This document shows positions 38,258 to 47,513 of a stretch of DNA of 47,513 bases, piece by piece (position 1 is the stretch's first letter; each line of letters begins with the position of its first letter). Source of the stretch: Rhodothermales bacterium. Its GTDB lineage: Bacteria; Bacteroidota; Rhodothermia; Rhodothermales; BA12. Below the pieces are notes generated by a model, which had not been told where the DNA came from, did no database searches, and saw only the letters and a list, made by a program, of their open reading frames with translations. The stretch covers positions 1 to 47,513 of the forward strand of contig JACSSA010000070.1 in assembly GCA_014879465.1 (NCBI GenBank), given 5' to 3'. The position numbers were made by a program, and so were the translations under genes.

Positions 38258-38456
38258 GGATTCAAACGACAAGGCGCGACAAGGCGACGCAGAGATGCCG
38301 TGCGAGACATCTTCGGCCCAAGAAGCGGGTTTCTGATGAGCGTCGCAGCGTTCACGTCCCGTCGTGTCACGCCTGCGGCGGCGAAGTTGCGGGCTCGACA
38401 ACCGGCACGGCGTCCAACGTTCCACGAGCGGCGGCGGTTCGACGCCGCGCCGCGGG

Positions 38457-39056
38457 TCATCCCGCTTCGCGCAGCGCAAGGCGCACGAGTTCGTCGGCGG
38501 ATTGCAGACCCGGCTGAGCGCGCAGCACGAGGCGCATCTTCCGCTCGGCCACCGCCCGCGCAAACCCCAGAGCTTCGAGCGCCGCAAGCGCGTCGCCGCG
38601 GGCCGCCTGCCCGGCCCCGTCGGCCACCGTCCCACCACCTGCCGCCACGTCGAGGCGGGCCATCTTGTCGCGCAGTTCCACGATCAGCCGCTCCGCCGTC
38701 TTCTTGCCGATGCCGGGAATGGACGTGAGGAAGGCGGCGTCGCCCTCCACGATCCGCGTTTGCAGTTCCGCCGGGCGCATCGCCGACAGCATCGCCAGCG
38801 CCATCTTCGGCCCGATGCCGGAAACGCCGGTGGCCGCCACGAACGTCTCGCGCTCGCCCTCGGTGGCGAAGCCGTAGAGGAAGTGGCCGTCCTCGCGCAC
38901 CACGAACACCGTCAGCACGCGGCACGCCGCCCCGGCTTCGGGGAGCGCCTCGAACGTGCTGGCCGGGATGCCGACGAAATACCCGACGCCGCCGCACTCC
39001 ACGATGGCGTGCGTGGGCTTCTTCTCGACGAGCGTGCCGCGGAGGTGGTGAATCAT
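38457..39056 (-). CDS. ruvA: Holliday junction branch migration protein RuvA
   Basis: MIHHLRGTLVEKKPTHAIVECGGVGYFVGIPAST, GVSGIGPKMALAMLS, IPGIGKKTAERLIVELRDK. Confidence 0.97.
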   Translation of the reverse strand: MIHHLRGTLVEKKPTHAIVECGGVGYFVGIPASTFEALPEAGAACRVLTVFVVREDGHFLYGFATEGERETFVAATGVSGIGPKMALAMLSAMRPAELQTRIVEGDAAFLTSIPGIGKKTAERLIVELRDKMARLDVAAGGGTVADGAGQAARGDALAALEALGFARAVAERKMRLVLRAQPGLQSADELVRLALREAG

Positions 39057-39216
39057 GGGAAAGTCCGAAGAGCAAGGGGAAGCAAGGTACGGACGACCGA
39101 TGACAAGGGCATGGCAAGCGCCAAGAGGCGGCGATCCGCTCGCCGGTTGAGCGCTGGACGCCGAGAGGGGTTGCGTATGCGCAAGGACAACGCCCGCCGC
39201 CGCGCTGGTCGAGGCC

Positions 39217-39705
39217 CTATCGCGGCGGGGCCTCGGCGAGCAGTTTCCGCAGGTCGAGCGGGGCGGTCGTCATCGCCAGTTCGCCCGACGGCGTGCGCGG
39301 CCACTCGGCCTCGGGGCGGTCGCGGTAGAGTTCGACGCCGTTGCCGTCGGGGTCGCGCAGGTAAATCGCCTCCGAGACGCCGTGGTCGGCAGCGCCGTCG
39401 AGCGGATGTCCGGCGTCCACCAAACGACGCAGCGCGTCGGCGAGCGCGGCGCGGTCGGGGTAGAGGAACGCGACGTGGTAGAGGCCGGTCGTTCCCGGCG
39501 GCGGGGGCGATCCACCCTCGGATTCCCACGTGTTCAGCCCGATGTGGTGGTGGTAGCCGCCTGCCGACAGAAACGCGGCTTGCCGCCCAAAGTGCTGCAT
39601 CACGTCGAAGCCGAGCACATCGCGGTAGAACGCCGTGGAACGGTCGAGGTCGGCAACCTTGAGGTGAACGTGTCCGACGCGCACGCGAGGATCGATGGAG
39701 GTCAT
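39217..39705 (-). CDS. VOC/glyoxalase family protein
   Basis: VGHVHLKVADLDRSTAFYRDVLGFDV, YHHHIGLNTW, IYLRDPDGNGVELYRDRP. Confidence 0.94.
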   Translation of the reverse strand: MTSIDPRVRVGHVHLKVADLDRSTAFYRDVLGFDVMQHFGRQAAFLSAGGYHHHIGLNTWESEGGSPPPPGTTGLYHVAFLYPDRAALADALRRLVDAGHPLDGAADHGVSEAIYLRDPDGNGVELYRDRPEAEWPRTPSGELAMTTAPLDLRKLLAEAPPR

Positions 39706-39789
39706 GAGAGTGATGTCTGTTTGAACAAATGAACCATCGCTCCGCCCGCAGGTTCTCGCCTTCCCGACCGGGTCTCCCTTGCCGCTCCG

Positions 39790-40131
39790 ATGGTTGTCTA
39801 CGAAGTGAACCTGCGCGTCGCACCGGACGTGTTCGCCGTCTACCGGACGTGGCTCGACGGTCACATCGCCGAGATCCTCGCCCTCGACGGGTTCGTCTCG
39901 GCGACGGTCTTTGCCGACGATGCGCCCGACTCCGACGGCTGGCAGCGGCTGGTGGTGCACTACGCCTTGACCGACCGTGCGGCTCTCGACCGCTACCTCG
40001 AACACGAAGCACCAAGGCTTCGCGCCGACGGTGCGACGCGGTTCGGCGATCGGTTTGCGGCGACGCGTCGCATCCTGCTTCTTGAGACGGTGCACCCGAA
40101 GGAGCCGATCGGGTGGCGCAAAGCCGAGTGA
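39790..40131 (+). CDS. DUF4286 family protein
   Basis: MVVYEVNLRVAPDVFAVYRTWLDGHIAEILALDGFVSATVF resembles DUF4286. Confidence 0.8.
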   Translation: MVVYEVNLRVAPDVFAVYRTWLDGHIAEILALDGFVSATVFADDAPDSDGWQRLVVHYALTDRAALDRYLEHEAPRLRADGATRFGDRFAATRRILLLETVHPKEPIGWRKAE

Positions 40132-40186
40132 GGCTTGGGAACGCATTGGCGCGGTCGGCGTGGCGAAAGGACAGATTGAAACGCCT

Positions 40187-41524
40187 ATGGACCGCACGGC
40201 CCTCCAAGAACGCTACGGCCTCTTCGGCACGTCGCCGTCGTTTGTGCGCGTGCTCGACCGTATCCGCCTCGTCGCGCCCACCGATGCGAGCGTGCTGCTG
40301 CTGGGCGAAAGCGGTGTGGGCAAGGAATTGCTCGCCCAAGCCATCCACGGCCTCTCGCCGCGCCGGCACAAGCCGTTTGTGGTGGTGAACTGCGGGGCCA
40401 TCCCCGAGGGCCTCATCGAATCCGAGCTGTTCGGCGCGGAGAAGGGCGCGTACACGGGCAGCGTGGAGCGGCGAACGGGCTTCTTCGAAGAGGCCGACGG
40501 CGGGACGATCTTCCTCGACGAGGTGGGCGAACTTCCGGCAGCGGCGCAGGTGCGCCTGCTTCGTGTGCTCGAAAACGGCCAGTTCAGCCGCGTCGGCTCG
40601 TCGCAGGTGAAGACGGTGGACGTGCGCGTCGTGGCCGCAACCAACCGCAACCTTGGGGCGGAGGTGCAGGCCGGGCGTTTCCGCGAAGACCTCTACTACC
40701 GCCTTGCCACGGTCGTCGTCGAGATTCCGCCGCTTCGGGAGCGCCGCGAAGACATCGTGCCGCTGTTCGAACGCTACCTCCGCCAGACGGCCGAGCGTTA
40801 CAACACGCCGCCGCACCGCCTCGACGGCGACGCACGGGCGCTGCTGGAAGGGTATGCATGGCCGGGCAACGTGCGCGAGCTGCGCAATGTGGCCGAACAG
40901 GCCACCGTGCTCGTGCGCGGCGTGCCGCTCACGGCGTCGGAGTTGCGCCCGCTGCTGCGCGGCGTACCGTCGCCGCAAGGCTCCAGCGGGGCGCTTCTGC
41001 CGATGCGGGCCGGGGCTGCCCACGACGTGCAGCCGACGATGGGCGCGTTCGGCGGTTCCGGCACCGATGCCGTCCGCGAGCGCGAGATGATCTACCGCGC
41101 GCTGCTCGAACTGCGCCACGAAGTCCGCGACCTCCGCGAACAGGTGGCGGCGCTGCTCACCGTGGCACGGGTCACGCACGACGACCTCGACGCGGCGCGC
41201 CCCGGCCCCCGAGGCGAGGGCTTCGTGATCGTCCGCGATGCCGAGCCGTACGCGCCTACGGCGGGGTTTGCCTCGTCCTACACACCACCGCCGGTCTACT
41301 CCGAGGGCGACGAGGTGGAGGATGCGCCGTTCGAAATCGCCGACGCTCCGTCGTCGTCCGGTGCGCCGTTGCCGACGGTTGAGGACGCCGAGCGTGACCT
41401 GATCGTGCAAGCGCTGCACCGAACCGACGGCAACCGCCGCGAGGCTGCCCGGATGCTCGGGCTTTCCGAACGCACCCTCTACCGCAAAATCAGCCAGTAC
41501 GAAGCCCAAGGCGTCGACCTCTGA
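40187..41524 (+). CDS. Sigma-54-dependent-type transcriptional activator (AAA+ and Fis HTH, no receiver domain)
   Basis: Walker A GESGVGKE, GAEKGAYTGS loop, DEVGELPAAAQVRLLRVLE, C-terminal Fis-type HTH NRREAARMLGLSERTLYRKI. Confidence 0.93.
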   Translation: MDRTALQERYGLFGTSPSFVRVLDRIRLVAPTDASVLLLGESGVGKELLAQAIHGLSPRRHKPFVVVNCGAIPEGLIESELFGAEKGAYTGSVERRTGFFEEADGGTIFLDEVGELPAAAQVRLLRVLENGQFSRVGSSQVKTVDVRVVAATNRNLGAEVQAGRFREDLYYRLATVVVEIPPLRERREDIVPLFERYLRQTAERYNTPPHRLDGDARALLEGYAWPGNVRELRNVAEQATVLVRGVPLTASELRPLLRGVPSPQGSSGALLPMRAGAAHDVQPTMGAFGGSGTDAVREREMIYRALLELRHEVRDLREQVAALLTVARVTHDDLDAARPGPRGEGFVIVRDAEPYAPTAGFASSYTPPPVYSEGDEVEDAPFEIADAPSSSGAPLPTVEDAERDLIVQALHRTDGNRREAARMLGLSERTLYRKISQYEAQGVDL

Positions 41525-41663
41525 CGGCTGGGGCGATGCGTTCGGCTCACCCTTGGATGCCATCGGGCGGCAAGGGCGAGGCGGCTGCATCTTCCGGCGT
41601 ATTTCGGCGTAACACGCGCATCCTACGCTATCTTGCCCGTCTTGGGCTTACTCTGAAACCCCT

Positions 41664-42437
41664 ATGTGGAAACGCTTCACGCGGCTCGTGCGCTCGATGT
41701 TCGGCGGGGCCATCTCGGCGATGGAAGACCCGCGCCTGATCCTTGAACAGAACATCCGGGAACTGAACGATCAGGTTCCGAAGATGAACGAGAACATCGC
41801 CACCGTCAAGGCGAACGTCATCCTCCTGCAAAAAGAGGTCGCCGCTGCCGACCGCGAGGCCGCCGAACTGACGGCCAAGATCCGTGCCGCCATCACGCAG
41901 AACCGCGACGACATCGCGCAGGGCTTTGCGATGACGCTGGAGCAGGTGCGCACGCGCAAGGTGCAAAGCGAAGAGCAATTGCGCTACGCCGAGCTGGCCT
42001 ACGACAAGGCGCTGCAAATCAAGAAGGCGTTCATGCGCGAGCGCGAGCGCAAGATCGGCGAGGCGCAGGAGGCGCTCCGGGCGCACGAACGCGCCAAGTG
42101 GCAGGCGAAGGTCGCCGACGCCCTCGAATCGTTCGAGGTGGCGGGCGTAGACCAGACGCACCGCGAGATGATTCAGCGCGTCAACGAGCAGGCGGCCAAG
42201 AACGAGGCGCGCATGGAGATGGCGCTCGATTCCATCGACACGGGCCAGATGCGCATCGAAGAGGACGCCGAGGCGCTGCGGGCGCAAGACCTCGTCAACC
42301 AAATGAAGATCGAGATGGGCTTGGTGACGCCCGCGCCTCCGGTGCAGGCCGCGCCGGTGCCGCAAGTTCGGCTGCCCGAAGGCCCCGCCGAAGACGGCAC
42401 GGGCGGCGGAAGCCTCGACCGCACGCGCACCTCGTAA
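41664..42437 (+). CDS. pspA: PspA/IM30 family membrane-stress protein
   Basis: MWKRFTRLVRSMFGGAISAMEDPRLILEQNIRELNDQVPKMNENIATVKAN: amphipathic N-helix and PspA-type coiled coil. Confidence 0.93.
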   Translation: MWKRFTRLVRSMFGGAISAMEDPRLILEQNIRELNDQVPKMNENIATVKANVILLQKEVAAADREAAELTAKIRAAITQNRDDIAQGFAMTLEQVRTRKVQSEEQLRYAELAYDKALQIKKAFMRERERKIGEAQEALRAHERAKWQAKVADALESFEVAGVDQTHREMIQRVNEQAAKNEARMEMALDSIDTGQMRIEEDAEALRAQDLVNQMKIEMGLVTPAPPVQAAPVPQVRLPEGPAEDGTGGGSLDRTRTS

Positions 42438-42503
42438 ACGTCGAGCGCCGAGCGTCGAACGAGGAAGCGTTCGCCGTTCTGCCGCTCGCACCTCGCCGCT
42501 GCT

Positions 42504-43004
42504 ATGACGCCCGAAGAGTTCGAACGCATCAAAGAGCAGGAGAAGGCGCACCTGCGCCAGATCCGCGACCTCAAACGCCAGGCCTCCGACGCCGGGCGGA
42601 TGGGGCGTCTGGCCTCGGCGCTGGAGCAAATGTCTGGCGCCCTCACCGGCGGCGACGCCACGCGCGCGGAGTTCGTAGACCGCCTCTCCCGCGACGCCGC
42701 CCACACCGAGGCGCGGATGGAAATCGCGCTGGAAGGGCAGGCCGACGCCGAACGCCTCGCCGAGCAAGCCGCGGCCCAGGCCCGATTTGAGCGCGAACAG
42801 CAAGAAGCCCGCGCCCGCGCCACCCTCGACGCGCTCCGCGCCGAAATGGGCGGCGCACCCGCGTCCTCGGCGTCCACGCCAAGCGCGGCATCCGAGGCGT
42901 CGTCGAGCGCCGCCAAAACCCTCGGGCGCACGCTGTTGCCCGACGACCCCGGCCCGGCATCTCCCGACGGGCCACCTGCCAAGACCCTTGGGCGGTCGGC
43001 GTAA
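42504..43004 (+). CDS. Hypothetical coiled-coil protein with duplicated AKTLGR C-terminal motif (PspA-cluster partner)
   Basis: 166 aa, charged coiled coil, C-terminus SSAAKTLGRTLLPDDPGPASPDGPPAKTLGRSA. Confidence 0.75.
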   Translation: MTPEEFERIKEQEKAHLRQIRDLKRQASDAGRMGRLASALEQMSGALTGGDATRAEFVDRLSRDAAHTEARMEIALEGQADAERLAEQAAAQARFEREQQEARARATLDALRAEMGGAPASSASTPSAASEASSSAAKTLGRTLLPDDPGPASPDGPPAKTLGRSA

Positions 43005-43068
43005 CCGTCCCTCTCGCTTTGTTTTCCCTCCGCATCTTTCGCGGCCCTTGCGCCGTAGATGCGTCGCA

Positions 43069-43950
43069 ATGAAAGACCGCAGCCTCAACTTCGCCCGCGA
43101 GGCCTTCCTCGCCCCGTTCAACCTCGCCTTCCTCGCCGTGGCGCTCCTCGCCGCCGTGGTGCTGGGGAGCCTCGGCAGCGTGGCGATGAACGCGACGCTG
43201 CTCTTCGCCGCCGCTGCCGAACTGTTCTACCTCGGCTACATGCCCAAGAACGAGCGGTTTCAGCGCGTCATCCGCAGCCGCGCCGCCGCCGAAAAGGCGA
43301 AGGGGCCGAGCCAGAAGGAGGTGTTCAACACCCTCAGCCGCCAAAACCAGCAGCGGTACGGTCGTCTGCGCCAACTCGAAGTCGAGATCAAGGCCAACTA
43401 CGACCGCCTCTCCACGGCCAGCCAAGCGCTCACGGAAAACCACATGCGCAAGGTGGACGGGTTGCTCACGTCCTACCTCAACCTGCTCGCGCTGCGCGAA
43501 CGCTACGACGTGTCGATGCAGGCGTCCAGCCAGTCCGAGATCACCACGGCGATTGCCGCGCTTCAACTGGATATGGCCGACGATCCGCCGCGCGTGGCGG
43601 CCATCAAGGAGCGGCGTCTGCGGATTCTGGAAAACCGGCTCGACCGCATCAAGAAGGGGCGCGAGAACATCGAAATCATCGAGGCGCAATTGGCGACCAT
43701 CGAGGACGTCACGAAGTACGTGCACGAGCAAAGCCTCACGCTGCGCAACCCGGAAGAGGTGACGTACCAGCTCGACCTGCTGCTGTCGGAGGTTGAGCAG
43801 ACGGAGTCCACCATCCAGTCCATCGAAGACGTGCTCTCCGGCAACCTGCTCGGCGGCATCGACCTGAACGACTACGCCGATCCGATCCGCACCGACGACG
43901 TGCTCGACCCCCTGCCGTCCACGCCGCTGCCGCCCACCCGGACGACGTGA
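43069..43950 (+). CDS. Hypothetical membrane-anchored coiled-coil protein (PspA-cluster partner)
   Basis: Two N-terminal TM helices (AFLAPFNLAFLAVALLAAVVLGSL; LLFAAAAELFYLGYMP) then a long helical region; 293 aa. Confidence 0.8.
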   Translation: MKDRSLNFAREAFLAPFNLAFLAVALLAAVVLGSLGSVAMNATLLFAAAAELFYLGYMPKNERFQRVIRSRAAAEKAKGPSQKEVFNTLSRQNQQRYGRLRQLEVEIKANYDRLSTASQALTENHMRKVDGLLTSYLNLLALRERYDVSMQASSQSEITTAIAALQLDMADDPPRVAAIKERRLRILENRLDRIKKGRENIEIIEAQLATIEDVTKYVHEQSLTLRNPEEVTYQLDLLLSEVEQTESTIQSIEDVLSGNLLGGIDLNDYADPIRTDDVLDPLPSTPLPPTRTT

Positions 43951-44062
43951 GCAAAGGGCGCTCCGGAAGGCGTGTTGCGCCAGGCGAAGCCGTGGGCCTT
44001 GGGGGCTTCGTGTCGCGGTAGAACGTTGACCGGAGCACGGCGGCTTCAAGCTTCTGAGCCGC

Positions 44063-44476
44063 TCATGCACCTTCGGCCTTGCGCCACAGGTCGCGCATCG
44101 GCCAGCGGAGCGCCGGGACGCCCTCGAACCGGCGGCGGTCGAAGTGGAAAAACCCGACGGCGGTGTAGACTTCTGCGGGCGTCGTTCCCCAGAGCAGCTT
44201 GATCTCGTAGTCACGCTTCTGGTGGTCGAACGTGACAATCAGCCCGACAAGGCCAAGGTCTGGCCGGGAGCCGATCACCACATCCACCGCATCGCCGTCG
44301 CCGCTCGACGTGCCGGGGACGTAGCCGTAGTCGAACGGGTAGACGATGTCTGTAAACACGGGATGCGGCCTCGCGTGCGGGCGTTCCACTACGGGCGGGT
44401 GCTCGCGCAGCAGCGCCTCCCAGCGTTCCCACGCGAAGGCGGTTTCGAGCAGGTCGCGGACACGGTCGAGGCGCAT
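44063..44476 (-). CDS. Inorganic pyrophosphatase-like protein
   Basis: VYPFDYGYVPGTSSGDGDAVDVVIGSRP is a soluble PPase-like signature; short, 137 aa. Confidence 0.82.
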   Translation of the reverse strand: MRLDRVRDLLETAFAWERWEALLREHPPVVERPHARPHPVFTDIVYPFDYGYVPGTSSGDGDAVDVVIGSRPDLGLVGLIVTFDHQKRDYEIKLLWGTTPAEVYTAVGFFHFDRRRFEGVPALRWPMRDLWRKAEGA

Positions 44477-44483
44477 CGACGGC

Positions 44484-45692
44484 TCAGGCCTGCGCGTCGG
44501 GCGATGGCTCCGCTGGGGGGGCCTTCTCGTGGTCCACCCGGTTTTCGCCGGGCGGTTCTGGCTCGGCAATGGGGATAGGCAGCGCGGCGGTGCCCGTTTC
44601 GGGGGCGCGTCCGAGCATGGCGGACACGGGGTCTTCGTTAACGTTGAATTCCTCGGCGAACTGCTGCCACACGGTGAGGAAGAGCGCTGCCACGACGGGG
44701 CCTATGATGAGACCAGACAGCCCAAACGCGGCGATGCCGCCAAACGAGACCAGCAGCACGATCCAGTCGGGCACGCCGCTGTCTCGTCCGACCAGCACCG
44801 GACGGAGGAAGTTGTCCACCATCCCGATAACCCCGCCGCCGATGGCGATTAGAATGAGGCCTTTGCCCACACTTCCCGTTGCTAAGAGAAAAAGGGCTGT
44901 GGGTCCCCAGACGAGGGCGGTACCAACCGTGGGAATAAGCGAGGCGATAGACATAATGACGCCCCAGAAAATCGGCCCTTGGATGCCGAGCAGCCAGAAC
45001 GCGACGCCTCCGATGGTGCCCTGAACAAGGCCTACGATGACCGAGCCTTTGATGGTGGCGCGGGCGGTCGCGCCAAACCGGGAAATCATCTTTCGCTCGT
45101 GCTCGTCGCCCAGCGGCAGCGCTTCGACAATCTTGTCGAGGATGCGGTGGCCGTCTTTGAGGAAGAAGTAGACGAGGTAGAGCATCACGAAAAAGCTCAC
45201 CACCAGCCCCGCTACGTTCGAGAGCGTGTTGGTGACGTACGCCACGGCGCGCTGTCCAAGCTGTCCGGCGATTTCCACGATGCGCGCTTGCACCTGCGCC
45301 ATGTCGATGCCGCGTTCGGAGAGAAACTGCTGCACCGCCGGCAGCTGCGTCTGCACCCGAGTTACGAGCTGCTCAATGTTGTATTCGCCGGATTCGATGC
45401 GGGTGTAAATGGCGAAGCCTTGGTTGACCATGGCGGCCACGACGCCCGTGATGGGAACGACCACGACGAAGAAGATGAGCACCACCGTGAGCGTTGCCGC
45501 CAAGCCCTCGCGCCCTTTCGCCCGGTCGCACAGCTTCCGGTAGGTCGGGTGGAAGATAATGGCCAGCGCGATGGCCCACATCACGGGCAGAAAGAACGGC
45601 CTGATGAGTGCGAAAAACTCGCCGGAGACAAGGGCAAGCAGGATCAGCCAGAAGATGATTTGGATGACCGTGGTGCGGCGCGAGGTGAACAT
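44484..45692 (-). CDS. AI-2E family transporter / permease
   Basis: PVMWAIALAIIFHPTYRKL, SLIPTVGTALVWGPTALFLL, GIAAFGLSGLIIGPVVAALFLTVWQQF. Confidence 0.95.
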   Translation of the reverse strand: MFTSRRTTVIQIIFWLILLALVSGEFFALIRPFFLPVMWAIALAIIFHPTYRKLCDRAKGREGLAATLTVVLIFFVVVVPITGVVAAMVNQGFAIYTRIESGEYNIEQLVTRVQTQLPAVQQFLSERGIDMAQVQARIVEIAGQLGQRAVAYVTNTLSNVAGLVVSFFVMLYLVYFFLKDGHRILDKIVEALPLGDEHERKMISRFGATARATIKGSVIVGLVQGTIGGVAFWLLGIQGPIFWGVIMSIASLIPTVGTALVWGPTALFLLATGSVGKGLILIAIGGGVIGMVDNFLRPVLVGRDSGVPDWIVLLVSFGGIAAFGLSGLIIGPVVAALFLTVWQQFAEEFNVNEDPVSAMLGRAPETGTAALPIPIAEPEPPGENRVDHEKAPPAEPSPDAQA

Positions 45693-45798
45693 AAAGGAGG
45701 AAGATCAGGAGCGAAACGGGACGTTACGATACAGCGGCCCGTGCGCGCCGCCTTGCCCGTGTAATCGTTTGGGCAATGCTCGGTGCGGCCTCCTGCCC

Positions 45799-47513
45799 TT
45801 AGGCCTTGGTTTCGGGCGCGACGGTGCGGATGTGCAGCTCCACCAGTTGCGATTCGTCCACCACGTCGGGGCTGGCCACCATCGGCTCCTGCCCGGTTTG
45901 CGTCTTCGGGAAGGCGATGACGTCGCGGAGGCTCGGCGCGCCCGAGAGCAGCATCACCAGCCGGTCCAGGCCGAGGGCGAGGCCGCCGTGCGGAGGTGCG
46001 CCGTAGCGGAAGGCGTCGAGGAGGAAGCCAAAGCGCCGCTCCGCTTCTTCCGGGGAGATGCCGAGCAGATCGAACATCCGCTGCTGGATGGCCCGGTCGT
46101 GGATACGAATCGAGCCGCCGCCGACTTCCGAGCCGTTGAGCACGAGGTCGTAGGCCCGTGCCCGCACCGCGCCCGGCTCCGTCTCCAGCTTGCCGAAGTC
46201 TTCGGGGCGCGGCGACGTGAACGGGTGGTGCATGGCGAAGAAGCGCCCGGCGTCTTCGTCCCATTCGAGCAGCGGGAAATCCGTCACCCACAAAAACTCC
46301 CATGGGCCGGACGCGCCCTCGGGGATCAGCCCCAATTCTTTGGCAACGTGCAGGCGCAAATCGCCCGCTTGGCTGAACACCTTCGGCGTGGCCCCACCGG
46401 GCAGGCCCTTGCCCGCGAGCAGCAGCAGCGCCTCGCCGGGCTGGACGTTCGCCTGTGCCAGCGCGGCCTCCACAAACGACGCAGGCAGCACCTCGGCCTT
46501 CACCGACGACTGCGCGGCCTCGCCGGACGCCGGACGCCGGATGTGAATCAGTCCACCGGCGCGCAGCTTGCCGCGCACGACGTCCTTGTCGATACGGTCC
46601 ATCTGGCCGCGCCCCCAGTCGCCCGCGCCGGGCACGACGAAGCCGACGACCGCGCCGCCGCTCGCCAGCGCGTCCTCGAACACGCGGAAGCCCGATCCGG
46701 CGAACGTCTCGGACAGGTCGACGAGTTCGAGGCCGAAGCGCAGGTCCGGCTTGTCCGAGCCGTAGCGGCGCATCGCCTCGGCGTAGGGCATCCGGCGAAA
46801 CGGCGTCTCCAGGGTCACGCCCTTGAGGTCGCGCCAGAGCTCCACCATCAGCCCCTCGATCACGTCCTGCACCAGCTCCTCGCGGGCAAACGTCATCTCC
46901 ACGTCGATCTGCGTGAACTCCGGCTGGCGGTCGGCGCGGAGGTCTTCGTCGCGGAAGCACTTGGTGATCTGCACGTACCGGTCGAGGCCGGCGATCATCA
47001 GAATCTGCTTGTACGTCTGCGGGCTTTGCGGCAGCGCGTAGAACTTGCCGGGGTGGACGCGCGACGGCACGAGGAAGTCGCGCGCGCCTTCGGGCGTGGA
47101 CTTCATCAGCATCGGCGTCTCGATCTCCAAGAAGCCGTTCCGGTCGAAGTGGCGGCGGGTGATCTGGTAGACCTTGTGGCGCAGCACGAGGTTGTTGGCC
47201 AGCTCGGGCCGCCGCAGGTCGAGGTAGCGGTAGCGCAGGCGCAGGTCTTCGTTGGCCCCGAGGTTCTTCTCGCTGTGGGACGACACCGTGAACGGCAGCG
47301 GCTCCGACGTGTTGAGCAGCACGAGGCTGTCGGCCTTCACCTCGACCGCGCCGGTGGGCAGCTTGGCGTTGACGCCCGCCTCGCGGGCCTGCACCGTGCC
47401 TTGCACCGACACGACGTACTCGCTGCGCAGCTGCTCGGCCAGCGCGTAGGCGTCGGCGTTGGCCTGCGGGTAGAAGACGACCTGCGTGAGGCCGTGGCGG
47501 TCGCGCAGGTCGA
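45799..47513 (-). CDS. aspS: Aspartyl-tRNA synthetase (N-terminus beyond window end)
   Basis: Class II aaRS: RYRYLDLRRPELANNLVLRHKV, FLEIETPMLMKSTPEGARDFLVPSR, FALPQSPQTYKQILMIAGLDRYVQITKCFRDEDLRADRQPEFTQIDVEMTF, GGLALGLDRLVMLLSG; frame stays open to 47513. Confidence 0.97.
   Translation of the reverse strand, partial: DLRDRHGLTQVVFYPQANADAYALAEQLRSEYVVSVQGTVQAREAGVNAKLPTGAVEVKADSLVLLNTSEPLPFTVSSHSEKNLGANEDLRLRYRYLDLRRPELANNLVLRHKVYQITRRHFDRNGFLEIETPMLMKSTPEGARDFLVPSRVHPGKFYALPQSPQTYKQILMIAGLDRYVQITKCFRDEDLRADRQPEFTQIDVEMTFAREELVQDVIEGLMVELWRDLKGVTLETPFRRMPYAEAMRRYGSDKPDLRFGLELVDLSETFAGSGFRVFEDALASGGAVVGFVVPGAGDWGRGQMDRIDKDVVRGKLRAGGLIHIRRPASGEAAQSSVKAEVLPASFVEAALAQANVQPGEALLLLAGKGLPGGATPKVFSQAGDLRLHVAKELGLIPEGASGPWEFLWVTDFPLLEWDEDAGRFFAMHHPFTSPRPEDFGKLETEPGAVRARAYDLVLNGSEVGGGSIRIHDRAIQQRMFDLLGISPEEAERRFGFLLDAFRYGAPPHGGLALGLDRLVMLLSGAPSLRDVIAFPKTQTGQEPMVASPDVVDESQLVELHIRTVAPETKA

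Noticed and set aside
39053-41590. 845-aa antisense ORF opposite the sigma-54 activator
   Set aside because: Low-complexity shadow translation; the + strand encodes a canonical AAA+ activator.
41525-41663. Sigma-54 -24/-12 promoter before pspA
   Set aside because: No acceptable TGGCAC-N5-TTGC match; reported only as an absence.

Overview
High-GC chromosomal window whose gene complement resembles the Rhodothermota/Bacteroidota (this assignment is inferred from protein character only; no search was run). About 37 CDSs are supported. They cover an RNase E/G C-terminus, a cell-wall cluster (PBP1C, YcbB-like L,D-transpeptidase, M15/YcbK-like peptidase), ComEC, riboflavin synthesis (ribD, ribE), miaB, an AbgT transporter, hflX, msrA, a secreted LVIVD/DUF305 pair, an HNH endonuclease, an F420/NADP-reductase-like gene overlapping an Nramp gene, ruvA, a sigma-54-activator/PspA envelope-stress cluster and aspS (cut by the window end). 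No tRNA, rRNA, CRISPR array or complete transposon was seen. Most interesting non-ORF signals: (1) a ~680-bp non-coding region at 11135-11818 with a dense DnaA-box cluster, an AT-rich segment and a separate dyad, a candidate oriC or DnaA-titration site with no dnaA beside it; (2) a dispersed palindrome family (GTAGAGACG...CGTCTCTAC) placed exactly at gene 3' ends, supplying the TAG stop codon of two genes; (3) a 14-aa Cys/His/Met motif, CTPEHAAMGHCTMP, three times in two unlinked secreted proteins, with only synonymous DNA differences; (4) a PspA cluster with two uncharacterised partner proteins.
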